DNA from: an uncultured Eubacteriales bacterium
Lineage (GTDB): Bacteria; Bacillota; Clostridia; Oscillospirales; QAKW01
DNA: 23,910 nt
Direction of reading: 5' to 3'
NCBI GenBank assembly: GCA_902492505.1
Contig: CABULU010000028.1
Span: 1 to 23,910, forward strand
Part shown: piece by piece, positions 1 to 8,107 of the stretch
How the letters are laid out: each line of letters opens with the position of its first letter
Numbering within the stretch: position 1 is the stretch's first letter
Notes under the pieces: generated by a model
Databases searched by the model: none
What the model was told of the DNA's origin: nothing
What the model saw: the letters and a program-made list of their open reading frames with translations, nothing else
Position numbers and translations under genes: made by a program

Positions 1-861
1 AAGCTTTTGGAATACGCTTTTATTATTTATAAGGAATTTTTTACCGCTCAGTCGTACCGAACGCAGACCGAAATAAGTTTCGAAAACGTCACCTTCAAAG
101 GTTATTTTTACATCATATAATCTTCCGCAGCCTACCTCCCAAAGGTGAGATTCGGCAAGTTTCGTTTCAAGTAAAACTGTGCCGCCGCTTGTTTTTTTTG
201 TGGCTTTACCCATAGGCTTGCCTTCAAAAAACGTTTCAAAGATCAGCTCGCCGGCGCCGTTTGTTTCGATGACTGCACTGACGCTCTGATTTTCAGCGTC
301 CGGAGTAAGCGCGGCATTTTTAATGTAACTTTTAGGAAGAAATTCCATGTAAACTGTCTGCCAAATCCCGGTTGTACGAGTGTAGTCGCAGTTATGTGAA
401 TGCAGCAGCTCGCTTTGCTTGCCGTGCGGGATACCTTTTCTTATATTATCCTTGGCATATACGCAAAGCGAATTTATGCCTTCATGCAGAAATGTGGTAG
501 CATTTACTGTTATCGGGGTATATCCTCCCGTATGCTCGCATACGGCGCTGCCGTTTATATATATTATAGCTTCATAATCCACGGCTCCAAAGGTAATAAG
601 CACATTTCCGTCAAGCGCTTCTCTGGGAATATCTATATCACGTCTGTACCATACGGCGTTGATAAAATCCGTGTTTCCAATGCCGGAAAGCCGGCTTTCG
701 GGACAAAACGGCACTTCAATTTTTCCGCTCAAATGAGCTTTTTCATAATACTTTTTGCTGATACCGACAAGTGTGTTGTCAAATTCAAATTCCCATGTAC
801 CATTGAGGTTAATAAAGCTTGAGTGCTTTTTTGCGGGATTTGGGTGTTCCGGTCTAAACAT
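1..861 (-). CDS. Glycoside hydrolase family 2 protein, N-terminal part (runs off the window)
   Basis: This is the first 287 codons of a GH2 enzyme (beta-galactosidase, beta-glucuronidase or beta-mannosidase type); the C-terminal part lies beyond position 1. The visible part covers the N-terminal jelly-roll sugar-binding domain and the start of the immunoglobulin-like domain. Recognisable pieces are NLNGTWEFEFD near residue 19, AVWYRRDI near 69, a YINGSAVCEHTGGYTPI strand near 101, and GIPHGKQ followed by YTRTTGIWQTVYMEF around 145-175. These are typical of GH2 proteins. The acid/base and nucleophile residues would be in the missing part, so substrate cannot be told. The ATG at 861 follows AGGAGG with an 8-nt spacer. 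No signal peptide is seen, so it is probably cytoplasmic. It is divergent from an AraC-type regulator, its likely controller. Confidence 0.88.
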   Translation of the reverse strand, partial: MFRPEHPNPAKKHSSFINLNGTWEFEFDNTLVGISKKYYEKAHLSGKIEVPFCPESRLSGIGNTDFINAVWYRRDIDIPREALDGNVLITFGAVDYEAIIYINGSAVCEHTGGYTPITVNATTFLHEGINSLCVYAKDNIRKGIPHGKQSELLHSHNCDYTRTTGIWQTVYMEFLPKSYIKNAALTPDAENQSVSAVIETNGAGELIFETFFEGKPMGKATKKTSGGTVLLETKLAESHLWEVGCGRLYDVKITFEGDVFETYFGLRSVRLSGKKFLINNKSVFQKL

Positions 862-881
862 AATTCTATCCTCCTGCTTGA

Positions 882-909
882 TTTAAGTTCATTATAGTGT
901 TATTATAAT
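882..909 (+). promoter_or_regulatory. Possible promoter for the AraC-type regulator
   Basis: A TATAAT at 904-909 faces the regulator gene, but the best -35 (TTTAAG, 882-887, 16-bp spacer) is poor. It overlaps the GH2 promoter, so the two could compete. A weak -35 would fit a low-level or self-activated regulator. Confidence 0.3.
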
Positions 910-919
910 AATAAATCAA
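891..919 (-). promoter_or_regulatory. Sigma-A promoter for the GH2 gene
   Basis: On the minus strand TTGATT (919-914) and a perfect TATAAT (896-891) are separated by 17 bp. Transcription would start about 20 nt upstream of the AGGAGG of the GH2 gene. This is from sequence only; no start site is mapped. Confidence 0.6.
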
Positions 920-920
920 T

Positions 921-931
921 CCGAATTTCGG
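921..931. promoter_or_regulatory. Short palindrome, candidate operator
   Basis: CCGAATTTCGG is a perfect inverted repeat (5-bp arms, 1-bp centre) directly upstream of the GH2 -35 box. The position suits an activator site. AraC proteins more often use direct repeats, so the assignment is tentative. Confidence 0.3.
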
Positions 932-954
932 TCAAAAAGGTTGGAAAAACACGC

Positions 955-1755
955 ATGAAAGAAATTCTTAAAAGCTTTCCCAAAACCGACAGCAAAGTTT
1001 TCGGCATAGAGCTTTGCGGAACATCCTACTGTGACGGCACCTATCTTATTAACCGTCCTCATTCACGTGTTCATTGCTTTGAATATGTGATTAAGGGAAG
1101 GGGTACGATTGTGACATCAAAAGGCAAACTTCATCCCAAAGAAGGTGATGTGTACTTTCTGCGTGCCGGAGATGATCACTATTATTATTCGGACGCTGCC
1201 GATCCGTGGATAAAAATTTGGTTTAATGTGCGCGGGAGCCTTATCGACAGCCTTACAGAGCAGTACGGTGTATCGGATATACGGCTGTTTAACAACTGCC
1301 GCGCGCTTAGTCTGTTTGAGGAATTTGTCAGCAATGTCTCCAGCAGCATTGACAGAAAATCGGTTGAAAATCAAAATGCCGTTATCATACATAAAATAAT
1401 ACAGTGTATGGCGGAATGTATTTATAAGAACGATAACAGGTATTCGGAGGATGCGGTAACCCTTCGCGATTTTATCGATTCCAATTATCACCGTCATGTT
1501 AAAATAGAGGAGCTTGGAGCACTGATTTATCGTTCTCCCTCTCAAACAATACGTATTTTCAAAAAGAATTTCGGGATAGCGCCTTACGAATATGCTCTGC
1601 GCCGCAAAATGCAGGCTGCCTGCCAGCTTTTGAAGGATACGCGTATGCCTATCCGTGAAATAGCAGGCTCGCTTGGATTTTCCAATGAGCATTATTTCTC
1701 AAGCTGTTTTAAATCTCATATGGGAATAACTCCCGGAAAGTACAGAAAGCAATAA
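955..1755 (+). CDS. AraC-family transcriptional regulator with cupin sensor domain
   Basis: A 266-residue protein, standard length for this family. Residues about 1-150 form an AraC-type cupin sugar-sensing domain (RPHSRVHCFEYVIKGRGTI, then GDVYFLRAGDDHYYYSD). Residues about 165-266 form the double helix-turn-helix DNA-binding domain, with IREIAGSLGFSNEHYFSSCF as the second recognition unit and GITPGKYRKQ at the very C-terminus. Such regulators usually activate neighbouring carbohydrate genes when they bind a sugar. The divergent GH2 gene 93 bp away is the obvious target. The ATG at 955 has only a weak AAGG-like site upstream. The effector is unknown. Confidence 0.9.
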   Translation: MKEILKSFPKTDSKVFGIELCGTSYCDGTYLINRPHSRVHCFEYVIKGRGTIVTSKGKLHPKEGDVYFLRAGDDHYYYSDAADPWIKIWFNVRGSLIDSLTEQYGVSDIRLFNNCRALSLFEEFVSNVSSSIDRKSVENQNAVIIHKIIQCMAECIYKNDNRYSEDAVTLRDFIDSNYHRHVKIEELGALIYRSPSQTIRIFKKNFGIAPYEYALRRKMQAACQLLKDTRMPIREIAGSLGFSNEHYFSSCFKSHMGITPGKYRKQ

Positions 1756-1781
1756 TAGAACCTGCTATTTATGTTTTTAAG

Positions 1782-2630
1782 TTATTTTTCAAAAAATGCG
1801 ACGGCAATGGCGCCGGGACCGACATGTGTACCGATTGTGGCACCTATCTCCAGCACTGGCAGGTTTTCGGCTTTTCCCTGCCACAGATGAGCGGAGTCTT
1901 CAATGTATTTTTTAAGCATACTGTCGCTTGTTCCGGAATATGCAAGTGTGTAAGGCATGTCAAAGTCAATGCCACTGCTTTTTTCCACAAGCTCCATGAG
2001 CAGGTTGTTTCCTTTTTTGGAACCCCGTGCCTTTCCGATAGGTTTTACTTCACCGTCTATTACAGATATAACGGGCTTGATTGATAAAAGCTCACCTGCA
2101 AATGCGGTGGCTGAAGAAACCCTGCCGCCCTTTTTCAGATACTCTAATGTGTCAAGTAAAGCAATGAGTTTAATTTTGGTTTTAGCTGCGTTGAGTTCAT
2201 CGACGATTTTATCCGCTTCAAGTCCGCGCTCTATCAGCTCTGCCGCCCAATATATAAGGATTGCTTCACCGAGCGCTGCGTTCAGGCTGTCAACAGCAAA
2301 TGCCTTGCCTTCAAATTTTTCAGCAGCTATGCATGCGCTTTGATATGTACCGGAAAGCTTTGAGGAAATTGTAATTGCAATGGGCGTGTCGCCCTGAGCG
2401 ATTACTTTTTCAAACTCCTGCTCGAAAGTATACGGTGAAATCTGAGCGGTTTTCGGCAGAGTATCGGTTTCGATAAGAAGTTCGTAAAATCTTTTCGGGT
2501 CAAGCTCCACTCCGTCAAGATATTGCGTTTGACCGAATGTAATACTCATAGGTACGTGGATTATTCCCATTTCTTTTGCCTTTGCGGGCGTTATGTCCGA
2601 GGCTGAATCAATAATTAATTTAACTGCCAT
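1782..2630 (-). CDS. DegV family fatty-acid-binding protein
   Basis: A 282-residue cytoplasmic protein matching the DegV (EDD fold) family throughout, including the N-terminal IIDSASDITPA strand-loop, LPKTAQISPYTF (the family's T-S-Q-P-S-P region, here T-A-Q-I-S-P), SSKLSGTYQSA and the C-terminal IGTHVGPGAIAVAF. Family members bind a single fatty acid; in Firmicutes the best-known ones (FakB) hand it to the kinase FakA for phospholipid synthesis. No fakA is in the window, so which role applies here is not known. AAAGGAG lies 6 nt before the ATG. It sits 50 bp downstream of rodA on the same strand and may share its transcript. Confidence 0.9.
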   Translation of the reverse strand: MAVKLIIDSASDITPAKAKEMGIIHVPMSITFGQTQYLDGVELDPKRFYELLIETDTLPKTAQISPYTFEQEFEKVIAQGDTPIAITISSKLSGTYQSACIAAEKFEGKAFAVDSLNAALGEAILIYWAAELIERGLEADKIVDELNAAKTKIKLIALLDTLEYLKKGGRVSSATAFAGELLSIKPVISVIDGEVKPIGKARGSKKGNNLLMELVEKSSGIDFDMPYTLAYSGTSDSMLKKYIEDSAHLWQGKAENLPVLEIGATIGTHVGPGAIAVAFFEK

Positions 2631-2680
2631 TTTTTACTCCTTTTTGATTAGTAAGTTTTATATTATCATATTATTTTTTA

Positions 2681-3796
2681 TTATTTTTTGAAAAATCCGC
2701 CTTTGCGGTGTGAGTTGACAGACATTACAAGTCCGATAAGACACATGCCCGCAAGCATGGACGAGCCGCCGTAGCTGAAAAAGGGTAGAGTTATTCCGAC
2801 AACGGGCAGCAGTCCCAGGCACATGCCGATATTTTCCGCCGCCTGGAAAAAGACGACGGACCCTACTCCGGCGCATATCAGCATACCTGTGAAATCACGG
2901 GCGTTTTTTGCTATATAAAAAGTTCGTATTATGATTGCGGTCAAAAGAACTAAAATCAATGTGCAGCCGAAAAATCCCAGTTCTTCACCGGCGACGGAAA
3001 AAATAAAGTCTGTCTGCTTTTCCGGCAGGATGCTGTACTGTGTTTGTATTCCGCTGAATATCCCTTCGCCGGTGAGTCCCCCCGAGCCGATTGCAATTTT
3101 GCTCTGAATGGTATGATAGCCATAACCGAGCGGGTCCAGCTCAGGGTCATATACCGCAAGAATACGCATCTGCTGATAATCGGACAGCTTGCTGAATACA
3201 AACGGCGCTGCGGCAAGTGCGGTCACACCGCACACGGCAAAATAAAGCCAGTGCAGACCTGCGGCAAACATCATTACAATAAACATAAAAAGATATACAA
3301 GTCCCGTGCCGAGATCACCCTCCAGCATTATAAGGACAAAAATGATACCGAAATGAATACATAGAGGTATAACGGCACGCGGTCTGTTTATAAAGGATTT
3401 TACCTTGTTGAGATGAGTCGCAAAGGTTACAATAAAGCCTGCCTTTACAAATTCAGACGGTTGTATGCTCACGGGACCTATTATTATCCAGTTTTTGTTT
3501 CCCAACCGTTCCTCACCGATAAACAGGGTTAAAACGAGCAGAAAAACGCATAATCCGAACAGATAAATACTTAAAGAACTTAAATTTTCATAATCGATAA
3601 GTATTATAATAAATGCGGCAAACAGACCCAGCAGCAAGGCAGACAATTGTATTATAACATATTTTTTTGTACCGAAGCTGTATGTTGCGGACATTACAAG
3701 AAATATGCTGAATACAGCAGACGCAGTAGATAACGCCAAAAGTATGGGGTCAAATTTCTTTAGGTTGTCCCATATGAATAAGAAAAAACGCTTCAC
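2681..3796 (-). CDS. rodA: Rod-shape-determining SEDS glycosyltransferase RodA
   Basis: A polytopic SEDS-family protein of about 371 residues with roughly ten membrane spans; it polymerises lipid II into peptidoglycan during side-wall growth with a class B PBP. Family signatures are GNKNWIIIGPVSIQPSEFVK, EGDLGTG with the essential Asp (about residue 161), LPEKQTDFIFSVAGEELGF and the final LPFFSYGGSS. The RodA-like features favour RodA over FtsW or SpoVE, but this was not tested by phylogeny. I chose the GTG at 3796 because AAAGGAGG precedes it by 6 nt. An ATG at 3823 would add nine residues but has no ribosome site and lies almost on the predicted transcription start. Confidence 0.88.
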   Translation of the reverse strand: MKRFFLFIWDNLKKFDPILLALSTASAVFSIFLVMSATYSFGTKKYVIIQLSALLLGLFAAFIIILIDYENLSSLSIYLFGLCVFLLVLTLFIGEERLGNKNWIIIGPVSIQPSEFVKAGFIVTFATHLNKVKSFINRPRAVIPLCIHFGIIFVLIMLEGDLGTGLVYLFMFIVMMFAAGLHWLYFAVCGVTALAAAPFVFSKLSDYQQMRILAVYDPELDPLGYGYHTIQSKIAIGSGGLTGEGIFSGIQTQYSILPEKQTDFIFSVAGEELGFFGCTLILVLLTAIIIRTFYIAKNARDFTGMLICAGVGSVVFFQAAENIGMCLGLLPVVGITLPFFSYGGSSMLAGMCLIGLVMSVNSHRKGGFFKK

Positions 3797-3834
3797 GCCG
3801 TGCCTCCTTTCTGCTTTTTCCATTTTACTGAATT

Positions 3835-3863
3835 ATTATATAGGAATTATCGCCAAAATACAA
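3835..3863 (-). promoter_or_regulatory. Promoter for rodA-degV
   Basis: Minus-strand TATAAT (3840-3835) with a weak TTGTAT (3863-3858) 17 bp upstream. The predicted start near 3828 leaves a leader of about 30 nt before the GTG at 3796 but almost none before the ATG at 3823. Confidence 0.5.
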
Positions 3864-3881
3864 GTAAAAGCTGTCAAATGC

Positions 3882-3910
3882 TTGAAAAGCGTCCCATGTA
3901 ATGTTATAAT
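3882..3910 (+). promoter_or_regulatory. Sigma-A promoter for tsaE-tsaB-rpiB
   Basis: TTGAAA (3882-3887), 17-bp spacer, TATAAT (3905-3910): close to the consensus. Transcription should start near 3917, giving a leader of about 50 nt. It is back to back with the rodA promoter, the two -35 boxes lying 18 bp apart. Confidence 0.7.
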
Positions 3911-3968
3911 ATCAAAGAATAATGGATGCGAAAATGCAGTGACGATATAAGTTTTGAGTTGGAGATGT

Positions 3969-4385
3969 ATGGAAAAAATACTGAAAACCGAGCAAGATAC
4001 CGCGCGTGCGGCATCTCTTTTTGCCCCGCTGCTGAAGGCTCCGGTCACGGTAGCGTTTACCGGTGAGCTGGGCGCGGGTAAGACAACCTTCATAAAATAT
4101 CTGTGCCGGGAACTTGGGTATGACGGTCCCGTCACAAGTCCCACTTTTTCTATTATGAATCAGTATGAGGGCAGCGTGACTATTTATCACTATGATATGT
4201 ATCGGTTGACCGACGCCGACGCGCTGTATGATATCGGCTATTATGATTATGCAGACAGCGGGATATCTCTTGTCGAGTGGAGTGAGAATGTCAATAACGG
4301 ACTTTGCGGTAATATAATTCATGTTGATATGTCCTATTGCGACGGAGGCAGAAAAATTATTATTCCGGAGATTGACAGCCTATGA
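3969..4385 (+). CDS. tsaE: tRNA threonylcarbamoyladenosine biosynthesis ATPase TsaE
   Basis: A 138-residue P-loop ATPase needed, with TsaB and TsaD, to make the t6A base at position 37 of ANN-decoding tRNAs. The Walker A motif GELGAGKT is at residues 32-39, followed by the family's SPTFSIMNQYEG, HYDMYRL and LVEWSENV segments. Length is normal. The frame is open upstream to a TTG at 3954, but the ATG at 3969 has GGAG 4 nt upstream and gives the usual N-terminus. The stop overlaps the tsaB start as ATGA, so the two are translationally coupled. Confidence 0.92.
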   Translation: MEKILKTEQDTARAASLFAPLLKAPVTVAFTGELGAGKTTFIKYLCRELGYDGPVTSPTFSIMNQYEGSVTIYHYDMYRLTDADALYDIGYYDYADSGISLVEWSENVNNGLCGNIIHVDMSYCDGGRKIIIPEIDSL

Positions 4386-5068
4386 AGATGTTAAGTATTG
4401 ACGCGTCGGGGAAAACTGCCGCTGTTGCCGTGACAGACGGCGGAGAGCTGCTCGCACAGAGCTTTACCGATGCGGGTCTTACCCATTCGCAGACTCTGCT
4501 TCCGATGGTGGACAGTGTTCTTCGGCTTGCGGGTGTTGATATATCACAGATAGATGAGTTTGCACTGACTGCCGGTCCCGGCTCTTTTACGGGACTGCGT
4601 ATCGGTGCCGCGCTTGTTATGGGCCTTGCAGGGGCGCGTCTTTGCCGCCCGGTTTCCACACTTGAAGCGCTTTCTTACAATATGCTGGAACGGCGTGCTG
4701 TTATAATTCCCGTAATGGACGCAAGGCGACATCAGGTATATACTGCGGCGTTTCAAAGTGAAGGTAAAAAACTGACGCGGCTTTTATCTGACACGGCGCT
4801 TGCGGTGGATGAGGTGTTTGAACGTGTGCAAAATTACAGTGAGCACGAGTCTGTAATAATTTTGGGCGACGGAGCGTATTTATTTGAAAATGCCGTAAAC
4901 GTTTTTGATAATGTAAGCTTTCCGGAAGGTAAGCTTATGTATACTCAGGGACTCAGCGTGGCGCGTGCCGCTGCTTTGGTACAGCCTGTCCGTGCTGACC
5001 GTATCAGGCTTTGCTATCTGAGAATGTCACAGGCGGAGAGAGAACTGAAAGAGAGGAACAACAAATGA
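4382..5068 (+). CDS. tsaB: tRNA threonylcarbamoyladenosine biosynthesis protein TsaB
   Basis: A 228-residue member of the ASKHA-fold TsaB family, the non-catalytic partner of TsaD in t6A formation. The N-terminal MLSIDASGKTAAVAV strand, LTHSQTLLPMVDSVL and the signature TAGPGSFTGLRIG (around residues 63-75) are clear. In many Firmicutes the order is tsaE-tsaB-rimI-tsaD. Here tsaB is followed instead by an RpiB-family gene, with another 4-nt ATGA overlap, so rimI and tsaD must be elsewhere. Confidence 0.92.
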   Translation: MKMLSIDASGKTAAVAVTDGGELLAQSFTDAGLTHSQTLLPMVDSVLRLAGVDISQIDEFALTAGPGSFTGLRIGAALVMGLAGARLCRPVSTLEALSYNMLERRAVIIPVMDARRHQVYTAAFQSEGKKLTRLLSDTALAVDEVFERVQNYSEHESVIILGDGAYLFENAVNVFDNVSFPEGKLMYTQGLSVARAAALVQPVRADRIRLCYLRMSQAERELKERNNK

Positions 5069-5514
5069 TTGTAAGCATGGGATGTGACAAAGCGGGTACG
5101 CCGTTTGTTACAAGGTTTGAAAAAGAGCTTGCTTTGCGCGGGATTGAGTGTCAAATACTGTTTGACGGACAGGAGGATGGCTGTGATTATACCGATGCGG
5201 CTTTTGCCGTCGGGAAAAGCGTTTCTTCGGGTGAAAGCGATCTCGGTATACTTATTTGCGGTACGGGCATTGGTATGAGTATTGCGGCAAATAAAATAAG
5301 GGGTGTGCGCGCTGCCGTCTGCTCCGATACGTTTTCCGCTAAAATGACGCGTGTGCATAATAACGCTAATATTTTGTGTCTCGGCGCAAGAGTTATCGGA
5401 GAGGAACTTGCGGTTGTGATTTTGAATGCGTTTCTTGAAGGGGAGTTTGAACGCGGAGGAAGACATGAGCGCCGTGTGAATAAAATTACAGCTGCGGAAA
5501 ACGGAGAATTTTAG
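5065..5514 (+). CDS. rpiB: RpiB/LacA/LacB-family sugar-phosphate isomerase
   Basis: A 149-residue protein of the family that interconverts aldose and ketose phosphates (ribose-5-P/ribulose-5-P in RpiB). The catalytic-cysteine segment ICGTGIGMSIAANKIRGVRAA (Cys65) and the later RVHNNANILCLGARVIG, with the conserved His, are intact. The N-terminal phosphate-binding motif, usually D-H-A-G, reads D-K-A-G (residues 8-11). Substrate is therefore less certain than the fold, and a ribose, allose or galactose phosphate is possible. The ATG at 5065 overlaps the tsaB stop and has AGAGAGG upstream; an open frame to 5011 is not the likely start. Confidence 0.85.
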   Translation: MIVSMGCDKAGTPFVTRFEKELALRGIECQILFDGQEDGCDYTDAAFAVGKSVSSGESDLGILICGTGIGMSIAANKIRGVRAAVCSDTFSAKMTRVHNNANILCLGARVIGEELAVVILNAFLEGEFERGGRHERRVNKITAAENGEF

Positions 5515-5548
5515 GGGATTTTTCTGTATTTCTTTATATCGTTATAAT

Positions 5549-5577
5549 TTGACTTTACCATATACTTGTGATATACT
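5549..5577 (+). promoter_or_regulatory. Sigma-A promoter for the gdpP operon
   Basis: TTGACT (5549-5554), 17-bp spacer, TATACT (5572-5577). The transcript would start near 5584 and run about 90 nt to gdpP. Its first bases can form a small hairpin (GTCTTT at 5588-5593 with AAAGAC at 5600-5605), possibly a 5' stabiliser. I recognise no riboswitch in this leader. Confidence 0.7.
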
Positions 5578-5672
5578 ATACGGTAGGGTCTTTTTATTTA
5601 AAGACGTAATTTTAACAATGTTTTCCGATTTTGCCGTGTGTTTTTCAGACATATGGCGTGAACGGTGGTTTT

Positions 5673-7658
5673 ATGAACAAAAAAAATTTGTATTCAACTT
5701 TTAATAAGCCTGATTATCTGATTTTCGGACTGCTTATAGTATTTCCGTTAATTTCAGTGTTTTTTAATATCTGGCTTGCATTGTCAGAGCTTGCGGCGGG
5801 CGTGGCTTACATCGTTTATCGTGTCCTCTCGCGCAAAAAACACAGTGAACAGCTTTACAGTTATCTTCAGAGCATCACGCTGTATCTTGACGAGGCGTCG
5901 AAGGAAAGCCTTACCCGCTTTCCCATGCCAGTTACGCTGCTCAGTTCAAAAGGCGATATAATTTGGTATAACGATCTGTTTCATGAAATGCTTTCGGATA
6001 ATAAAATCCCGGAAATTTTCGGCAGAAATTTCGATATTATTGCACCGCAGATAACGATAGGTCAGGACAGCATTTCCCAAAAGCATGATATAACGTTTTT
6101 GGGGCGGCATTACAGTATTTTTGTTATGCGTCAGGGCGGCGGAAACAAGGATGATTTTTACTGTGTATACTGGATTGATATAACCGATACCCGAAACGAG
6201 CTTGTGAAGCTGCGTTCATCGCGGCTTTGCATGGCATACCTTCTTGTGGACAGCTATGACGAGCTGCCGTCATCCGTTACTGAGCTGCAAAAATCTACGT
6301 TTATTACCAGAGTCGACGTTAAAGTCCGCGCATTTATAAAATCGGTGGACGGTATACTTCAGAAGCTTGATTCGGATAAATATCTTGTTATTTTCGAGCA
6401 GAAATATCTTCAGTCGCTGGAGAAAAATAAATTTAAGATATTGTCTGACGTCCGTGAAATATCGGTTGACGGATTTCATGCCACATTGTCATTGGGCGTA
6501 GGATGCGGCACCGATTCCGTAAAGGATACGGACATTGCGGCGCGCACGGCGCTTGACGTGGCATTGTCTCGCGGCGGCGACCAGGCGGTTGTTCTTAATA
6601 AAGATAAGTATACGTTTTACGGAGGTAACAGCGACGGCGCACAAAAGCGCAAGCGCGTAAAGGTGCGTATAATTGCCGAGGCTTTGATGGCTCATGTACA
6701 GAATTCGGATAATGTAATTATCATGGGACACAAGTTTGCCGACCTTGACTGCGTAGGCTCGGCTATCGGTATAGCAAAATGTGTTCAGAGTTTCGGAAAG
6801 CAGCCGTATATAATTTATAACCCAAGGGAAAACCTCTCAAAAACCATGTACACCTCTTTTATGAAGCTGCCGGGCTATGAGAATGTGTTTGTTGATGTTT
6901 TGCAGGCGCCGCGGTTCATAACCGAAAATTCACTACTTGTTATAACGGATACACATAATATTGAGTACGTAGAGAGCGAAAAGCTGTTTTCGGAGTTCAA
7001 GCGTGTTGTTATAATTGACCATCACCGAAAGACCGTACAGAATGCAATTGAAGGCGCTGTTATAAACTTTCATGAACCAAACGCATCGTCATGCTGTGAA
7101 ATGGTCAGTGAGCTTTGCGAGAGCGTGCCGCATCTGCGGCTGTCCCGCCAGGAGGCTAACGCGCTGATGTCGGGAATTTTTCTTGATACAAAGACATTTA
7201 CCGAGCGCACCGGGGCACGCACGTTTGAAGCGGCGGCGTATCTGAAAAAACAGGGAGCAGATACGGCGGAAGTAAAGGAGTTTTTTAAAAGTGACATTGA
7301 AAGCTATAAAAAGCAGATAGATATTATAGCCGACGCGCATGTTATAAATGAAAAATACGCTGTGTCCGTCTGGAAAGACGCGCCTTTTGACGGTATAAAG
7401 CTCATCGCTTCTAAGGCGGCTGACGAGATGTTGAATTTGAATAATATAGAAAGTTCATATGTAATTTATCCCGAGGGCGGTGACGCTCATATTTCCGCGC
7501 GCAGCGATCAGCACGGTAACGTGCAGCGCGTAATGGAACGACTGGGCGGCGGAGGTCACCGCGGAGCAGCGGGTGCACAGCTTAAAGATACGGGCGTCAA
7601 CGCGGCGTACGATATGCTTATAGATATATTAAATAATCCCGAAAGTGAGGAAAAATAA
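5673..7658 (+). CDS. gdpP: Cyclic-di-AMP phosphodiesterase GdpP (DHH family)
   Basis: A 661-residue membrane-bound enzyme that hydrolyses c-di-AMP to pApA, so setting the level of the messenger that controls potassium, osmotic and cell-wall balance. Order: two membrane spans (about residues 14-50), a degenerate PAS domain (about 75-170), a degenerate GGDEF domain (about 175-310, no GGDEF motif), then a DHH domain and a DHHA1 domain. Metal-binding motifs are present: GHKFADLDCVGSA (His353, Asp357, Asp359), TDTHN, and IIDHHRKT (Asp449-His450-His451). The GGGGHRGAAGA substrate loop has His629. The ATG at 5673 has GGTGG nearby; the longer open frame from a TTG at 5631 has no ribosome site. It is followed after one base by rplI, the usual Firmicute order. 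Confidence 0.93.
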   Translation: MNKKNLYSTFNKPDYLIFGLLIVFPLISVFFNIWLALSELAAGVAYIVYRVLSRKKHSEQLYSYLQSITLYLDEASKESLTRFPMPVTLLSSKGDIIWYNDLFHEMLSDNKIPEIFGRNFDIIAPQITIGQDSISQKHDITFLGRHYSIFVMRQGGGNKDDFYCVYWIDITDTRNELVKLRSSRLCMAYLLVDSYDELPSSVTELQKSTFITRVDVKVRAFIKSVDGILQKLDSDKYLVIFEQKYLQSLEKNKFKILSDVREISVDGFHATLSLGVGCGTDSVKDTDIAARTALDVALSRGGDQAVVLNKDKYTFYGGNSDGAQKRKRVKVRIIAEALMAHVQNSDNVIIMGHKFADLDCVGSAIGIAKCVQSFGKQPYIIYNPRENLSKTMYTSFMKLPGYENVFVDVLQAPRFITENSLLVITDTHNIEYVESEKLFSEFKRVVIIDHHRKTVQNAIEGAVINFHEPNASSCCEMVSELCESVPHLRLSRQEANALMSGIFLDTKTFTERTGARTFEAAAYLKKQGADTAEVKEFFKSDIESYKKQIDIIADAHVINEKYAVSVWKDAPFDGIKLIASKAADEMLNLNNIESSYVIYPEGGDAHISARSDQHGNVQRVMERLGGGGHRGAAGAQLKDTGVNAAYDMLIDILNNPESEEK

Positions 7659-7659
7659 T

Positions 7660-8106
7660 ATGAAGGTTGTTTTATTGGAGGATGTTAAGGGCAAGGGCAA
7701 AAAGGGTGATGTTATCAACGTGTCGGACGGCTATGGCAGAAACTATCTCATTGCAAGAGGACTTGCCGCAGAGCCTACGGCTCAGCTCAACAACGATTTT
7801 TCGGGCAAAAAAAGCTCTCAGCAGTTTAAAATCGATACAGAGACTCAGGCTGCAAGGGATAATGCGGCAAAGCTTGACGGCAAAACGTTTGAAATGCGCG
7901 CCAAGGGCGGAGAGAGCGGAAAGCTTTTTGGCTCTGTTACCGCAAAAGAGATTGCCGAACTTTTAAAAACAAATACCGGAGTTGATATTGACAAGAAAAA
8001 GGTTGATATCGATACTATTAAGGCGTTTGGAAACTATTCCGTGACGCTCAAACTGTACAAGGGTATTTCGGCTAAGGTAAATATAAATGTTGTAAAGGAA
8101 AACTGA
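7660..8106 (+). CDS. rplI: 50S ribosomal protein L9
   Basis: A 148-residue protein of normal length. The N-terminal 23S rRNA-binding domain has the L9 signature (KGKGKKGDVINVSDGYGRNYLI, residues 10-31), followed by a long helix and the C-terminal domain (GKLFGSVTAKEIAE, then KAFGNYSVTLKLYKGISA). GTGAGG precedes the ATG at 7660, which lies one base after the gdpP stop. dnaB starts one base after its own stop, so the three are almost certainly one transcript. Confidence 0.97.
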   Translation: MKVVLLEDVKGKGKKGDVINVSDGYGRNYLIARGLAAEPTAQLNNDFSGKKSSQQFKIDTETQAARDNAAKLDGKTFEMRAKGGESGKLFGSVTAKEIAELLKTNTGVDIDKKKVDIDTIKAFGNYSVTLKLYKGISAKVNINVVKEN

Positions 8107-8107
8107 A

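Noticed and set aside
1..6. Window begins exactly at a HindIII site (AAGCTT)
   Set aside because: It may reflect how the source DNA was cut or may be chance; it falls inside the GH2 reading frame and shows nothing biological.
400..822. 140-codon open frame on the plus strand opposite the GH2 gene
   Set aside because: It lies fully antisense to a clear GH2 coding region, shows no family resemblance, and has no ribosome site.
1117..1692. 191-codon open frame antisense to the AraC-type regulator
   Set aside because: It is a shadow of a well-supported gene, with unstructured, atypical composition and no ribosome site.
1756..1800. Possible terminator between the convergent AraC-type and degV genes
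   Set aside because: Only a 5-bp AT-rich stem (AATAG/CTATT) is visible, too weak to call.
5584..5672. Riboswitch in the gdpP leader (for example c-di-AMP ydaO type)
   Set aside because: The leader is only about 90 nt and shows just one small hairpin; I see none of the conserved ydaO or other riboswitch core motifs.
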